Source: Clavelina lepadiformis (Eukaryota; Chordata; Ascidiacea; Aplousobranchia; Clavelinidae). Taken from it: a DNA stretch of 64,000 nt. Below the pieces are notes generated by a model. It was given only the letters and a program-made list of their open reading frames with translations. It made no database searches and had not been told where the DNA came from. A program made the translations under genes and the position numbers. The stretch is from contig NC_135240.1 of the NCBI RefSeq assembly GCF_947623445.1, positions 248,001-312,000 on the forward strand, given 5' to 3'. Below, in pieces: positions 45,585-57,299 of this stretch; within the stretch, counting starts at the first letter, position 1, and each line of letters opens with the position of its first letter.

Positions 45585-46284
45585 CGTGATAGAGAGAGAG
45601 AGAGGGTTATTAAGCCCTCTTGCATGAAACAGTTAACTAGATCACTAAGATCAGTCGGTTTCATGAGAGAAAAATGAAAAGCAGTCTTGCTTCAACAGGC
45701 TGGCTTCATACCAATGTAGCCACATCGGAATTTTGAGTGTCGAGTCACGGGTAGCTAGGTCTGTTGTTTCCACCACGTGTCCACGTTTTATAGGTATTCG
45801 AGAGACTGTGAGTTGGTAATTAGCTGTGGAGAGTGGAGTGGCAGTTTTTTTAAATGGGGTTTCTAAGAGTACCGCGTCAATGTGGTCATCGAAAGCAGTG
45901 TTTTTGTAAGTTTGTAAGATAAATCGTTCTTTGACAAGATTGCGAGCAAAAGTTAGCAACCATGATTATGCACACATCGCGAATTCGTACAACATTTCAG
46001 GACAAATTTTGAAACTTGAAAAGGTAAGGAACGTTAGAGCCATGTACATTTTGTGACATTTATTGGATTTCGTTATGAGATGCTATGGTTTTGGTTGTTG
46101 TGGTCGCCGTTGTTTTGGCCAGTTGAACAACTTCATTATTATATTTTCTCTTGTTTATATCTTTATCTTGTTATATGACTATTATTAACATCAATTTTAA
46201 CTTTCACATTAACCATAACCACATGTGTTGTTATTTTTGTTCTCAATCTGAGAGCCCACATTCAAATCGTCTTGTTTGTTTCAG

Positions 46285-47946
46285 CTGGGCCGACTCTGAC
46301 GAATTATGGCGCTCGATGGTCGACAAAGATTCGCTTTATTACCGAAACAGCGCTTACTTGTCGAGACACGAAGATTTGCAACCTCTAGTGCGCACCATCC
46401 TGCTAGACTAGTTAATGGAGGTAGCAACTCAACTTCTAAACTCTAGGGGAAAGCAAGATAATGGAAAGTATCTTGTCTAACGCTAGTGTGTCTCTTTGCA
46501 GGTATCAAAGGTGTATACTTTACACCGGGAGACGTTTTATTTAGCGATCGACTACATTGATCGATATCTTTACAACACAACCAACATTTACAAAACGAGG
46601 TTACAGCTTGTCGGTGTCACCGCCTTATTTATCGCCGCGAAATTATAAGTAAGTTTGTCATTTTTTTGAATAAAATTTATTTGAAGAACCTATATTCACG
46701 CAGGTAAACAGTATTTAGGAGAAATGATTTCTAAATCTTGGTCTTTGCTAAACTTTTGTGTCTCTACAGGAAATCTATCCCCCGAAGTTAACAGACTTTG
46801 CCTACGTCACCGATGGAGCTTGCACGGAGGAAGAAATCATATCCCAGGAATTGTTAATCCTTAGCACACTCAAGTGGTCGCTTTCCCCAGTCACAGTGGT
46901 GTCCTGGGTAAACGTTTATCTTCAGTCAGCTCACGCGGTCACGCCGCTTTCGCCGCCAATGCTCCGTCATCCGCTTTTTTTCCTTCCTCAATATCCGCAA
47001 GAAACATTTGTCCACATAGCACAGGTGGGAATAAATTGCGGTCAGTTCTTGTGTGAAAGGTAACGGTCCTAAACTTTGATGAAACAACGTCTCAGATGCA
47101 TCTAGTGCTTAAAATGTCACCAGCATCCTGGTCCGGTTCTGTTCGTAAAATTTGCTATATTTTTTCTATTATGTCGTCTTCCTAATCTCGAATATATGAA
47201 TAATTCGACTCTGAGTTGCCGCCGATTTATTGACCCACTTTGCTTGTGTTTTGCATTCATGCAGTTATTAGCAATTAGCAAACAATATAACTAATATCGG
47301 GACTTTCCGCGTACAGCTACCTCACATCTTCACTTGCTGGATATTTAACGTGCGGTTTCAGAAACTGCGTCAAGTGTCGAGTAATCTTAACGGTTCTTAT
47401 TTCCATTCTAGTTGATCGACCTCTTTACATTGGACATCAAAAGTCTTCAGTTTCCATCCGTTTTCTTGGCTGTGTCCGCCTTGTACCATTTTTCATCGCG
47501 GGAGCTCGCCACCCAAGTTTCATGCTTTCAGTTCTTAGACATCGCCGCTGTAAGTAATTCTATAAGCACTGGGATAATTCTAGTATAAGAGTGTTATAAG
47601 ATTTAGATAATACTAGGAGTGTTATCAGCAATGTCTACCAATGTATCTACGGCATTTTACCTAATTTTGAGTTTATTGCTTTAGAAATCGGTTTTCCAGT
47701 GTTTGTCGGATTATTTCTTTCATTTATTTTTAAGGCATTAGGTGCCCTATATAGTTGGTTCTGTTAATATTGCCTGAATTTTGCGTGTTTTAATTTAACT
47801 CTTTATGCGTTTAGTGTGGTCACTGGATGGCGTTGTTTGCGATAACAGTCCCACACAGTGGTCTTCAACCTATGAAACGATTCCGCAGGGTGGAAGCAAG
47901 TGACATACAAAATATTCAAACTCACACGAATAACATTGACACCTTT
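46285..47946 (+). pseudogene. CCNE: Cyclin E, copy 3 (five exons, two stops)
   Basis: Exons: A 46285-46420, B 46502-46648, C 46770-47024, D 47412-47549, E 47815-47946; all phases fit. Together they cover the whole cyclin box region: [64 protein letters not shown] and QNIQTH. Lesions: TAG for Trp at 46,409-46,411 and TAA for Glu at 46,646-46,648 (end of exon B). No N-terminal coding exon is convincing upstream; the expected joining frame meets TGA shortly before the gtaagg donor at 46,023. Confidence 0.85.
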
Positions 47947-48846
47947 GTAAGTTAGCGGTAAACAATTCGGCTGATTTTGAACTGTTTTACTAAGTGTATG
48001 TTTTGCTTGTATGGCTCATCTTGGTTAAAGTTGGAATTGAACCCTAAAAGAGGACAAATGGTAGGCGTATTATAATTAATTATAATTATAAACTAATAAA
48101 CTTTGGCACATTGAGAGCTCTTTAGTCAAGCGGAAAGGCTTCCCATAGAGAGTCAGGGTCTTTGAAACGAATTAGAGAAATTAAATTGAATGGAAATGTC
48201 CAAGTGCTTTAACGAAACAAAAGCTGGGTATGACCTCGCTCAGTCAAAAGCAATAAATCAAACAATCGTTCTCATTATTCTCATTTCTCACAACTAAACT
48301 TATCAAATAAAACCCATAATAAATTTAATTTTATACAATGACTTAACTGATGCATAAACAAATATTTGCGGTTTGGGGTTTGATTTGTGAGCTAAACTAG
48401 CCGACGAAAGAGAAGTTGCTGCAGCGCTATCTACATAAAAAAGAATTCAATTGGCGTGATCATAAACAGTTAACAAGGGACAGTCTCTTTTGGAAGTAGG
48501 TGCTTTCGACGGGGTTAACGAGTTAATCCCTCGTCGATCGCCGAATGTTTTTTGTTGCCCGCGAATGATTTTGCACAAGGGTAATTGCTGCGTTGATAGT
48601 CTGGTTTCTGAAAGGTGGGTGATGAATATGATAAGTTATCACTGTGTCATAAATTACCAAATGCTGTATGATTTGTGAAACTGGCCAATGTTTGTGTGTG
48701 GTGATCGTTGTTGCCATGTTTAGTTAAATTAATCGCGTTGGTTTGGTGAATTATGATTTGTGAAATTAGTACTTGTTTGTCCGGAACTCTTTGTTCCATT
48801 GTTAGCGTTAGATCGTGGGTAATGAGGTGGTTTAGACACTTAAATT

Positions 48847-49256
48847 TGTTGTATTTGTGGCTGTAGTGGGTAAGAAATTGCGACGTCTGGTGGTGACCAC
48901 TTAAAAAATGTAGCACGAATTCGTTTATTAACTGGTTGAGTAAGATTCTTTTGTCCTACTGCACTCATTAATTCGCGCATTAAATCTTTGGAAGATAGAA
49001 CACGAAGTGTCAGATCAGCCAACAAAAACTCTAAATAATCCTCAGTCCTCACGTTTATCAAAATGTTTCAAGATTTCATTGATTATTATGTCGTAACAGT
49101 TATGAGCATACGCAGAAGGTAAACAAAGTAGCCCGAGGTCTGTCGCTGGAATTGCCTCTACCGCTAACATGTGACGATTAGTTTTTGAAGTGATTTGATA
49201 AAGGGAAAATTTATGTTCAAGGTGGGAAATCCACGCTTCGGGATTGATTTACATGC
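48847..49256 (-). pseudogene. Retrotransposon gag-like fragment, copy 1
   Basis: The minus strand reads EAWISHLEHKFSLYQITSKT, resembling the start of Ty3/gypsy-type gag (W...E..F...I...K), then, after a one-base frame change near 49,053, DYLEFLLADLTLRVLSSKD and QKNLTQPVNKRIRATF with a stop at 48,841. No protease, polymerase or LTR is seen. It is described only as a broken relic of a retrotransposon structural gene. The second copy at 59,893-60,298 has the same frame change. Confidence 0.45.
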
Positions 49257-49284
49257 TATACATGAAATACAAAATACTTACATG

Positions 49285-49545
49285 ATTTAATCCTATTTAC
49301 ACATACTATCTCGATAAACAATGACATTTAATCGCTGTAAAATACACATAGCTCGTTGCCATATCTCAAACCATACCGCACCACAAAGCCTATGCATATA
49401 AAGGAATACACTTCATTGCTTTTTTTCACTAATACATAAACATTTTAACGCATCTTAAGGATATACGTTCTTTTATATTTTAGAATATTAAACAGAAGTT
49501 AACATAATTATTCATCCAATATGTTTCTAAATGGTCTGTTTGCAA
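49285..49545. repeat. Shared about 260-bp element, copy 2
   Basis: Contains tttacacatactatctcgat and cgttgccatatctcaaacca; matches 35,930-36,175 and 60,335-60,595. Confidence 0.65.
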
Positions 49546-49669
49546 AGCGTTTTTTATTCGTCATTTTGTACAAGACGTACTTTGTTGTTGTTCCATAACA
49601 GTGGTTGCGATTTACCACGGCAAACGAATGAAAACTGCCGACATTGCCTGTGATTATTTTACAGGCTGG

Positions 49670-49865
49670 CTAAAACAGCTACTGTTGCGTTTTTTAGCAG
49701 TTTTGTCATAGTTGCAATATCATCCTCGTGCTTTTCGATTCTGGCTTTGTACTCTGCAAACAACCTTGACTAGAACTCGATGGCAAACTTCTTTCGCGGA
49801 CGTGCTGCGATCACGCTGTTTCGCATTTTCAGGAAGTCCGACTCGAACGTTACGAGCTTTCAGGT
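49670..49865 (-). pseudogene. Short unrecognised coding remnant with internal TAG
   Basis: One minus-strand frame reads LVTFESDFLKMRNSVIAA, RPRKKFAIEF, TAG, SRLFAEYKARIEKHEDDIA and ends AVLASL-stop. It looks like a helical charged segment. The copy at 60,720-60,916 keeps the same TAG. Other frames here (for example 49,712-49,915 plus) are shadows. Family unknown. Confidence 0.3.
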
Positions 49866-50159
49866 ACTGGCGCAAGTCTTTCAATTGGCCTTTGTTGTAC
49901 CTGATCACCGAGTAAGAAACTTTTTGGCATAACCTAGAATCCTAGATCATCTGATTAGAAACAGGTAATTCCTTTTTCATCTTCGTCCACATCTATCTCA
50001 TGACTTAATACAATTTTAGGTAACGAGGGTCAGCAAGATACTGCCAGAAGATGATAGGTGTGTGTTAAGTTAAAGTTGACATGATAAGGCTTTAGAATTT
50101 AGGTAGTAGGCCTATAGTCATATAGTTCGTAGATTAAATAAATCTTTCAGGGAGCTTTT

Positions 50160-50325
50160 GAATTCTTCTTCGAAGACGTCACCTAATAAATGGAAGCACG
50201 TATTCACGTATTGCAGAATGAGAGGAAACGCAAGATTTGCATCGGTCTACCACAAGTTTATGATTTCAAAAGTTGGAGTCAATTAACCTGGACACATATA
50301 AAGAGAAACATTTGCAGGTTAGGAC
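50160..50325 (+). pseudogene. RING-exon/YR-exon chimeric fragment, copy 1
   Basis: 50,160-50,262 resembles the start of the RING ligase last exon (attcttcttcgaagacg, then MEARI..LQNERKRKICIGL). After ggtctaccacaag it continues as the end of YR exon 6 (DFKSWSQLTWTHIKRNICR in one frame; the nucleotide match is tggagtc..ttaacctggacacat) to a gttagg donor. Further on, 50,490-50,525 matches the start of YR exon 7. Not a functional gene. Confidence 0.6.
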
Positions 50326-50329
50326 GTTC

Positions 50330-52580
50330 TGGTAATTGTGATTAAATTTGACGTAAAACTTTTTTTGTACATACTACAGATACAATCTACTATATAATAT
50401 ACTCATAGAATGTATATGTGCAAAGTCTTAGCAAATTTAGTTGTATTTAAAAATAAAAAAGAGACCATCTAGCTGTATTTTAGAAAATACCAAATGAAAA
50501 TAAGAGTCCGTCAACATTCATATTTGTTTGAATTTATTACACTAACCACATTAAATGCATTGATGTATGGTACCAGTTGTTTGTTATCGTCATCAAACAA
50601 AATAACATCCGGTATCTGATATCTTACACATATACTTTTTACAAGGTAAAAGAATTCAATTCAATCTATGCCTTTCTATGGGATGAAATTACAGGTCATT
50701 TCATGCATTAAAAGGGAGTTCTTGTGTAGGCAAAATATAATTCAATCTTTGATTTCTTATTTGATTTGATTTGTATAATGATTCTTTGATTTTTGTTTTT
50801 AAAAGTAAACTTGCCGTGTAACAAATGTGAAAAGTGTCTTTTTTGTGCACTTTCAATGTGCACACGACTAAAATTTATGGGATTTTATTTAATTATTATT
50901 TATCAATGTGCTTTAGTGCAGTCACTAGTTACTACACTGCTAGAATGTAATCCACTTGTCCAAGACTTATCCTCACTGGGTATTTCCTTTGTCTTGGTTT
51001 TGTGCCGGTGTTAACATAAAATAGACATAAATATAAATAACGGAATGTTTCGTCGGTGCTAGGTTATCGTTATTTCATAAACCAGATGGAAATGCATCGC
51101 GTGCGAAGTCAGCTTAGAGAAGCGATGAGATCCGGCTTTATTAAAAGGCTAAGCTGGGCTACTTACTACAATTTGATGGCACATTTCCAGAAATAGTTTT
51201 GCTGGCTTTCTTGTATTTAAGGATGTTCAATTATTTGCTTATTTATTTTTTTTGCAAAACTGGTAGGACAGTGATGGTTTCCGTGCAATAATGAAGTGTA
51301 CGTATTTTTCTGATAGAATGGAAGACTGGATGGCCAATGAAGGAATTGAAGGCAAGCGACTAGGTGCCTAACTTTACAGCCTAACTTTTCTAGCTAACTT
51401 TTCTGCATGTAGGTTAATGGTAGTTTTGTTAAACTTTTGTATAATATGTTTGTTGTATAATGTTTTTCACATGAATTAATGAAATTGAAGCAATTAAAGT
51501 GAAATAATCCATTCTTCGAATGTAAAATATTAACATGTCATTTTTCAGAAAACCGATTTTTAAGCCGTAAAATGTTGGCTAAATGTTGTCACTTCTTTAC
51601 TACATAATACTGTAGATACCACAATTCATTTTCCATCTTAATATACAGTGTCTAGAATAGACTAAGGTTAAGCAATATATTATAATATATATTATTATAT
51701 AATATAATTATATTATTTTCTCGATTATTTAGAAGAGTTTGACTTCTGGAAAGTAACTTTTTTCATTACAGAAGTTGTTTGAGATTAGTGTTTATGTTAT
51801 ATATTATATTTATGTTATATTATGTTATATAGGCCTATCATATTTTCATCGCCTAAAAAAAGGCCAATTTTGCCAGCTATTATAATGCAAATAGAGTTTT
51901 ACGTTTAAAGAATTTATAACATGTTTTTGGATAACTATACGCATATGCACAAGTAATGCATTCAGGTTCAAAATCATTACGTCCTTTTCTGAAACAAGGA
52001 TACTTTTGCCACAGTTCATCAGAAAACACAATATATTTCTTTGGCGTTATTGCTTAGCTTTATTTTGCTTTTATGGTTGTTTAAATCAAAACAATGATAA
52101 CAAAAATGGTTAGACCTCAATCTGTCGCCGAAATGTCACTTGACTTAGGCCTCATGCCAAAAAGTCGGGATCACGTAAATTGACTATGAACAAAATCACT
52201 GGCGACAATTGGTCGTGGTCAGCTGGCTATCAAACGCTATGCTTTTATTTTTTACGCATATTAGCATTGTTGTTTAATCAAATTATATGAATTAAGGTCA
52301 GTTGGTTCTAGGTAAATTTACGTCACGGTCAGTTGTGACGGACAGTTGTCCTCGCGTTTGTTTAGTTTATTCGCGGTAAATTTCCCGTGGTTAATTGTCG
52401 TTTAACCCTAAAAGTCAAATAAAAATATAATTGTGTTGAAAATATAAGCAGGAAAGCAAAAAATGTAAAAAATAGGACATTTTGACGTTTTCAGTAGCAT
52501 TTAGGCCTACTTTGAGCAAAAATCCTTTTTCTTTAGAAAAGAGGATATATGGTAGCCCTAAGTAACACGAATGGTAAGCT
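50330..52580. other. Stretch without a gene, duplicated at 61.4-64 kb
   Basis: It contains YR intron-6 sequence without the non-LTR insert (50,390-50,440), the interspersed 165-bp repeat (51,375-51,540) and AT-rich palindromic sequence near 51,675-51,715. Short ORFs such as 51,846-52,031 (minus) have no support. Confidence 0.5.
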
Positions 52581-52589
52581 AGGTGTGCC

Positions 52590-52650
52590 ACAAGGCATTT
52601 TGCGTTAGTAGCAATATTGAAAACTCATATGAGAACTCACACTGGTGAGT
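52590..52650 (+). pseudogene. Zinc-finger relic upstream of the C2H2 gene
   Basis: It reads LKTHMRTHTGE-stop in one frame (gaaaactcatatgagaactc), the end of a C2H2 finger and its linker. It is a leftover of an older array. Confidence 0.7.
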
Positions 52651-52902
52651 GAACTTATCGACATTTATCCAAATTGGCAGTTTGCAAACTACAGGGAACC
52701 TTTTTGATTTTCGTTTTTATATGTGACAGTCACTGCTTTTTTTACTCTGTAATTAATTTTGCAAACAATTATTGATATTGAATATTTCTATTAAAAGAGT
52801 TACACATTATATGAGTTTACTCCTATCGATAAAACCTTCAAATATTTTAAGTTCTTTTCAGAAAATAGGTTATAAGTTTGTATAATAACAAGTAATAACG
52901 CA

Positions 52903-53931
52903 ATGGATCGTCAAGTAGTTGGTATGCCAGTTGACGTTTTGTTAAAATCAATCAGTGATGGGATTTCACAAGACTTTTTCGACAAAGAAGGACAAGAAAA
53001 GAAATTTTCCTGCAAATTTTGTGATAAATCATTCACATGCAAAAGCAACTTGAAACAACATTTAAGAACTCACACAGGTGAGCGACCTTATCAATGCGAT
53101 GTATGCGACAAGTCATTTACCCAAAGCAGCAGTTTGAAAGGTCATGTAAGAACTCATACTGGAGAGCGTAATTATCACTGCAAGTTTTGTGAAAAGTTAT
53201 TTACTCAAAGCCAACATTTAAAAACTCATATGCGAATGCACACAGGTGAACGACCATATCAATGCCAGGTGTGCCTCAAGACATTTATCACAAGTGGAAG
53301 TTTGCAAGGTCATATGAGAATGCACACTGGTGAGAAACCTTATCAGTGCCAAATTTGTGTCAAGTCATTTACCAGAAGTGGACATTTGAAAACTCATATG
53401 AGAATCCACACTGGTGAGCGACCTTATCAGTGCCAAGTTTGCCTCAAGTCATTTACCACAAGCAACCATTTAAAAGCTCATATGAGAATCCACACTGGTG
53501 AGCGACCTTATCATTGTCAAGTTTGCCTCAAGTCATTTACCCAAAGCAACAATTTAAAAGTTCATATGAGAATCCACACTGGTGAGCGACCTTATCAGTG
53601 CCAAGTTTGCCTCAAGTCATTTACCACAAGCAACCATTTAAAAACTCATATGAGAATCCACACTGGTGAGCGACCTTATCATTGTCAAGTTTGCCTCAAG
53701 TCATTTACCACAAGCAACAATTTAAAAGTTCATATGAGAATCCACACTGGTGATAAACCTTATCAGTGCTAAATTTGTGTCAAGTCATTTACCCAAAGCC
53801 AACATTTAAAAGCTCATATTAAAATCAACAATGGAGATTGGTCTTTTTATTGCCAAGTGTGTCAACATTCCTTTTCCCAAAAGAAAAATTTGCGGAGTCA
53901 TGAAACTTTTCACACTGTGAAACGACATTGA
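52903..53931 (+). CDS. C2H2 zinc-finger protein, nine complete fingers before a premature stop
   Basis: Single-exon ORF of 289 residues starting [17 protein letters not shown]. Nine C2H2 fingers with TGERPY linkers follow from residue 35 ([19 protein letters not shown]), so sequence-specific DNA binding in the nucleus is expected. Codon 290 (TAA, 53,770-53,772) replaces the CAA expected from the finger consensus; the same frame continues through two poorer fingers ([16 protein letters not shown] lacks the last His; [17 protein letters not shown]) to TGA at 53,929-53,931. Fingers 6 and 8 share TTSNHLK and fingers 7 and 9 share SNNLKVH, so a two-finger, 168-bp unit was duplicated recently. No KRAB, BTB or SCAN domain is seen. 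Confidence 0.85.
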
Positions 53932-54214
53932 CACTTTTTAATGGCAGATGCATTAAACAAATATTAAATCTCCTATTGAGGAGATCTAAATATTTTGAAG
54001 TGGTCTTTGGACAAAACTCAGCATCAAAAAACATTTACAAACCATTCATCCAGATTCTGCATTCTTTTGTTTGTGTTTTATTTGTTCACTTTTACATGTT
54101 ATATCAATGACTTTGTTGTATTTATGAAATATAAAATTGCACCATATGGTTGTGTTGGGCAAACAGCTTGTTTTTTCAGGAAGTTTATCAACGTAAGGTG
54201 CCCTAAAATTCGTA

Positions 54215-54262
54215 TGATAAAACTCATATCATAACTCACACTGAAGAGAAACCTTATCAATG
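54215..54262 (+). pseudogene. Zinc-finger linker relic
   Basis: Reads KTHIITHTEEKPYQC, the end of one C2H2 finger and the start of another. It ends where the hAT element begins. Confidence 0.65.
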
Positions 54263-54271
54263 CCTACTGCA

Positions 54272-54790
54272 GAGGTGGCCAAACTGCGGCTCTTTAATGA
54301 ATTTGCATTGTTCATTTAGACATCCATTTTTCCGGTATAGACGAGTTAATTGATCAGATTATGAAACAATGCGTTCTACCACAAGCAGTAACAGTCGACT
54401 GATTGTTAGTAATAATCAAACTACACTCCTAAGTAAAAATTATTGTGAAGAAGTGTGCTAACCTGTACACTGTAGTTAAGTAAACCGTCAGATTTAAGCT
54501 GCATGTCAGGGCTGAACTAGTTTTCAGTGTGGGTTACGGTTATATAAATAATTGCAAAAGGAGTTTATCCAAGAAATGTTGTTGGGGAATTATTGCAAAA
54601 AGAGAAAGTATGAAGAGGAGAATAGAACTTTTAAAACGGAATGGGAGGAAGAATTTGTATACACTGACTTTGAGCTAAACTTGTGTGTCTTATCTGTCAT
54701 GCTTCGCTCAACCATTACAAAAAATGACGCAGATGAGTCGAAATTCAAAAAATAGACTAGTCTGGCTTCATCTTGCGGTTCTTTAGTCTT
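54272..54790. mobile_element. hAT-type transposon fragment
   Basis: It starts cagaggtggccaaactgcgg, close to the terminal repeat of hAT (Charlie-like) elements. An ORF at 54,552-54,755 begins near KKRKYEEENRTFKTEWEEEF, like the N-terminus of hAT-derived proteins just before a BED-type zinc finger, but the finger is not intact and the rest is missing. The right end is not clear. Confidence 0.5.
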
Positions 54791-54812
54791 TACCTAAAAC
54801 ACTTTCGTCTAC

Positions 54813-54882
54813 CACAATTTTGTGATTTCAAAACGTCGTAGTCCATTAACCTGGACACATACAAGATGAAACATTTGCAGGT
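54813..54882 (+). pseudogene. RING/YR chimeric fragment, copy 3 (short)
   Basis: The run gtctaccacaattttgtgat followed by tcaaaacgtcgtagtccat and a gttagg donor matches the junction at 50.26 kb and 61.3 kb. Confidence 0.55.
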
Positions 54883-55359
54883 TAGGACGTTCTGGTATTT
54901 GTGATTAATTTTGACATGAAACTTTCTTTGTACAAACTACAGATACAATCTACTATATAACAAACCCCATTCTACAACCCTGTCTAGTTAGTTCGAATCT
55001 TTGCAGTTACATTTGCGCGAATTCTCGCTCAATTCAAAAAGACTAGCAAATGGTATCTGGAAGTACAGTACTCAAATGTTATTCTGTAATTCTGTTAACT
55101 CTATGTGGCAATTGGTAATTGGAGATAGAAAAGGTTACCATGGGTAGCCAAAAATTAATCCTATTTAGCAAATTGCTACACTCAGGAGCCATCTGTTAAC
55201 TCTATGTAGCAAATGGTAACTGAAATTATGGCAAATATAAACCCTAAATAACAAAAGATTACATATGGTAGCCAAATGGCAATCCTTTCATTGCCGCCGC
55301 AACAATTACACTTTGTATTGGTTTTCACGTCTTTACCTTTAAAAATAATTATGATTTCG

Positions 55360-56455
55360 TGAAAAGTTTAACTCTCCGGGTTAATTGCCAATTGTAATGT
55401 ATATCCGGAGTGATTTAGTCTTTCAGGTCATGATATGATGTTGTGATGTTAATCATTGATCAAATGAATTGCTGAATATAACGGAGACCCAGGTTCACTT
55501 ATTACGTAATAATGCCGAGTTCGAATAGACCGATAATTAGTTTATCGAAATCCGTAAAAACGAAATACGTTGACAGATTTTGTCATGTAACTGCTTTATG
55601 GTTTTGGAAGGCGTTTTGCGCTATGGAAGGTACTCACCTGGCAATCCGGTTTTGCTATGCCCGTAGTGATTTAATTCTTTAAGTCTTTGCAACTTGAAAC
55701 TAATGGAGTAATTTCACTAACCTAATTCGCTCAATTAACTGGCCGATAACATCGAGTTCAGTTCCACTCATAAAACGTATGGCGCGAGCAGTGACGGCAG
55801 CAACAAACAATTGCTGTACCTGGAGGCTGTCACATAAGAGCCAATGCTGGCAGCCCCGGGAAAAGTAAAACATTTCCAGGGTGGAAAACAGCACCTTTGT
55901 TTGTGCACTTTTTGTCATCATTACGATGCCACAGGTATATAGACACTTAAACCATCTAAATTTAAATGAAATTGAACAACAGCAAATTTTATTTTTATAA
56001 CAGCAGGGAGATGATAAAAGTGACCCAGCAACAGAACAAAATGACGGGTCATGAATAAGCATTATGGACAAGTGCAGTCGGAAATCACAAAATCGGGATC
56101 TTCTAATACTGGATTAAATAAGAAGAAAAACTGTCCGTAAGTTCTACTATTATTTCCAACAGCTTTCAAGTATGAATGGAAGATAATTTAAAATACCTTT
56201 AGCTTTTCAATGCTGTTTTTGATTTCTATATGTAAAAGAAAACAAAAGCCAAACATTTCCGAGAATAATGACATAATGGTGTTAGTAATTGTTCTAGATA
56301 CTGTGGTGTCATGAATTTGAACATATCGCGCCACTGCAAAGTCGTGCACGATAAAAAAATAATGGGAAAGGTGATTTCAAGTGCGAACTTTGCAAAAAGT
56401 TGCTGACTTCTTGGAATGGCCTCCTGAGACACCTACGTGGCAAGCTTCACGCTTT
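55360..56455 (+). pseudogene. YR gene fragment: intron 3 to exon 5, broken
   Basis: Direct copy of about 2,745-3,872. In exon 4 one base is lost (gacgggttcatg to gacgggtcatg), giving a frameshift and TGA. Exon 5 is present to GKLHA and is then cut and joined to the cyclin E upstream region at about 56,450. The same join occurs inverted at 42,302, and the window's first base lies at the equivalent point. Confidence 0.78.
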
Positions 56456-57299
56456 TTGTTTCGTGACACAGGAGGGCCGGGCCGGAGCCGTAAGCTATGT
56501 TTCAGCTTTAGTTTAATTTCGCCGACTTGGCTGTTGGGTCTTCTTTGTTCGCTACGTCCCTTTATTTGCCTAAGTTATGTAGCATCTCGTTTTGTAGAAC
56601 GTGATAGAGAGAGAGAGAGGGTTATTAAGCCCTCTTGCATGAAACAGTTAACTAGATCACTAAGATCAGTCGGTTTCATGAGAGAAAAATGAAAAGCAGT
56701 CTTGCTTCAACAGGCTGGCTTCATACCAATGTAGCCACATCGGAATTTTGAGTGTCGAGTCACGGGTAGCTAAGTCTTTTGTTTCCACCACGTGTCCACG
56801 TTTTATAGGTATTCGAGAGACTGTGAGTTGGTAATTAGCTGTGGAGAGTGGAGTGGCAGTTTTTTTAAATGGGGTTTCTAAGAGTACCGCGTCAATGTGG
56901 TCATCGAAAGCAGTGTTTTTGTAAGTTTGTAAGATAAATCGTTCTTTGACAAGATTGCGAGCAAAAGTTAGCAACCATGATTATGCACACATCGCGAATT
57001 CGTACAACATTTCAGGACAAATTTTGAAACTTGAAAAGGTAAGGAACGTTAGAGCCATGTACATTTTGTGACATTTATTGGATTTCGTTATGAGATGCTA
57101 TGGTTTTGGTTGTTGTGGTCGCCGTTGTTTTGGCCAGTTGAACAACTTCATTATTATATTTTCTCTTGTTTATATCTTTATCTTGTTATATGACTATTAT
57201 TAACATCAATTTTAACTTTCACATTAACCATAACCACATGTGTTGTTATTTTTGTTCTCAATCTGAGAGCCCACATTCAAATCGTCTTGTTTGTTTCAG

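Noticed and set aside
51660-51830. AT-rich palindromes (ataatatattatt) as a possible origin or CRISPR-like array
   Set aside because: Simple AT repeats in an animal genome with no unit-spacer structure; the copy near 63.5 kb is part of the 11-kb duplication.
54980-55000. gttcgaatc motif like a tRNA T-loop
   Set aside because: No matching acceptor stem, D-arm or anticodon arm can be drawn around it. I found no tRNA or rRNA gene in the window.
56381-56692. 103-codon ORF spanning the YR/cyclin E junction
   Set aside because: It reads YR exon 5 in the wrong frame and continues into non-coding sequence.
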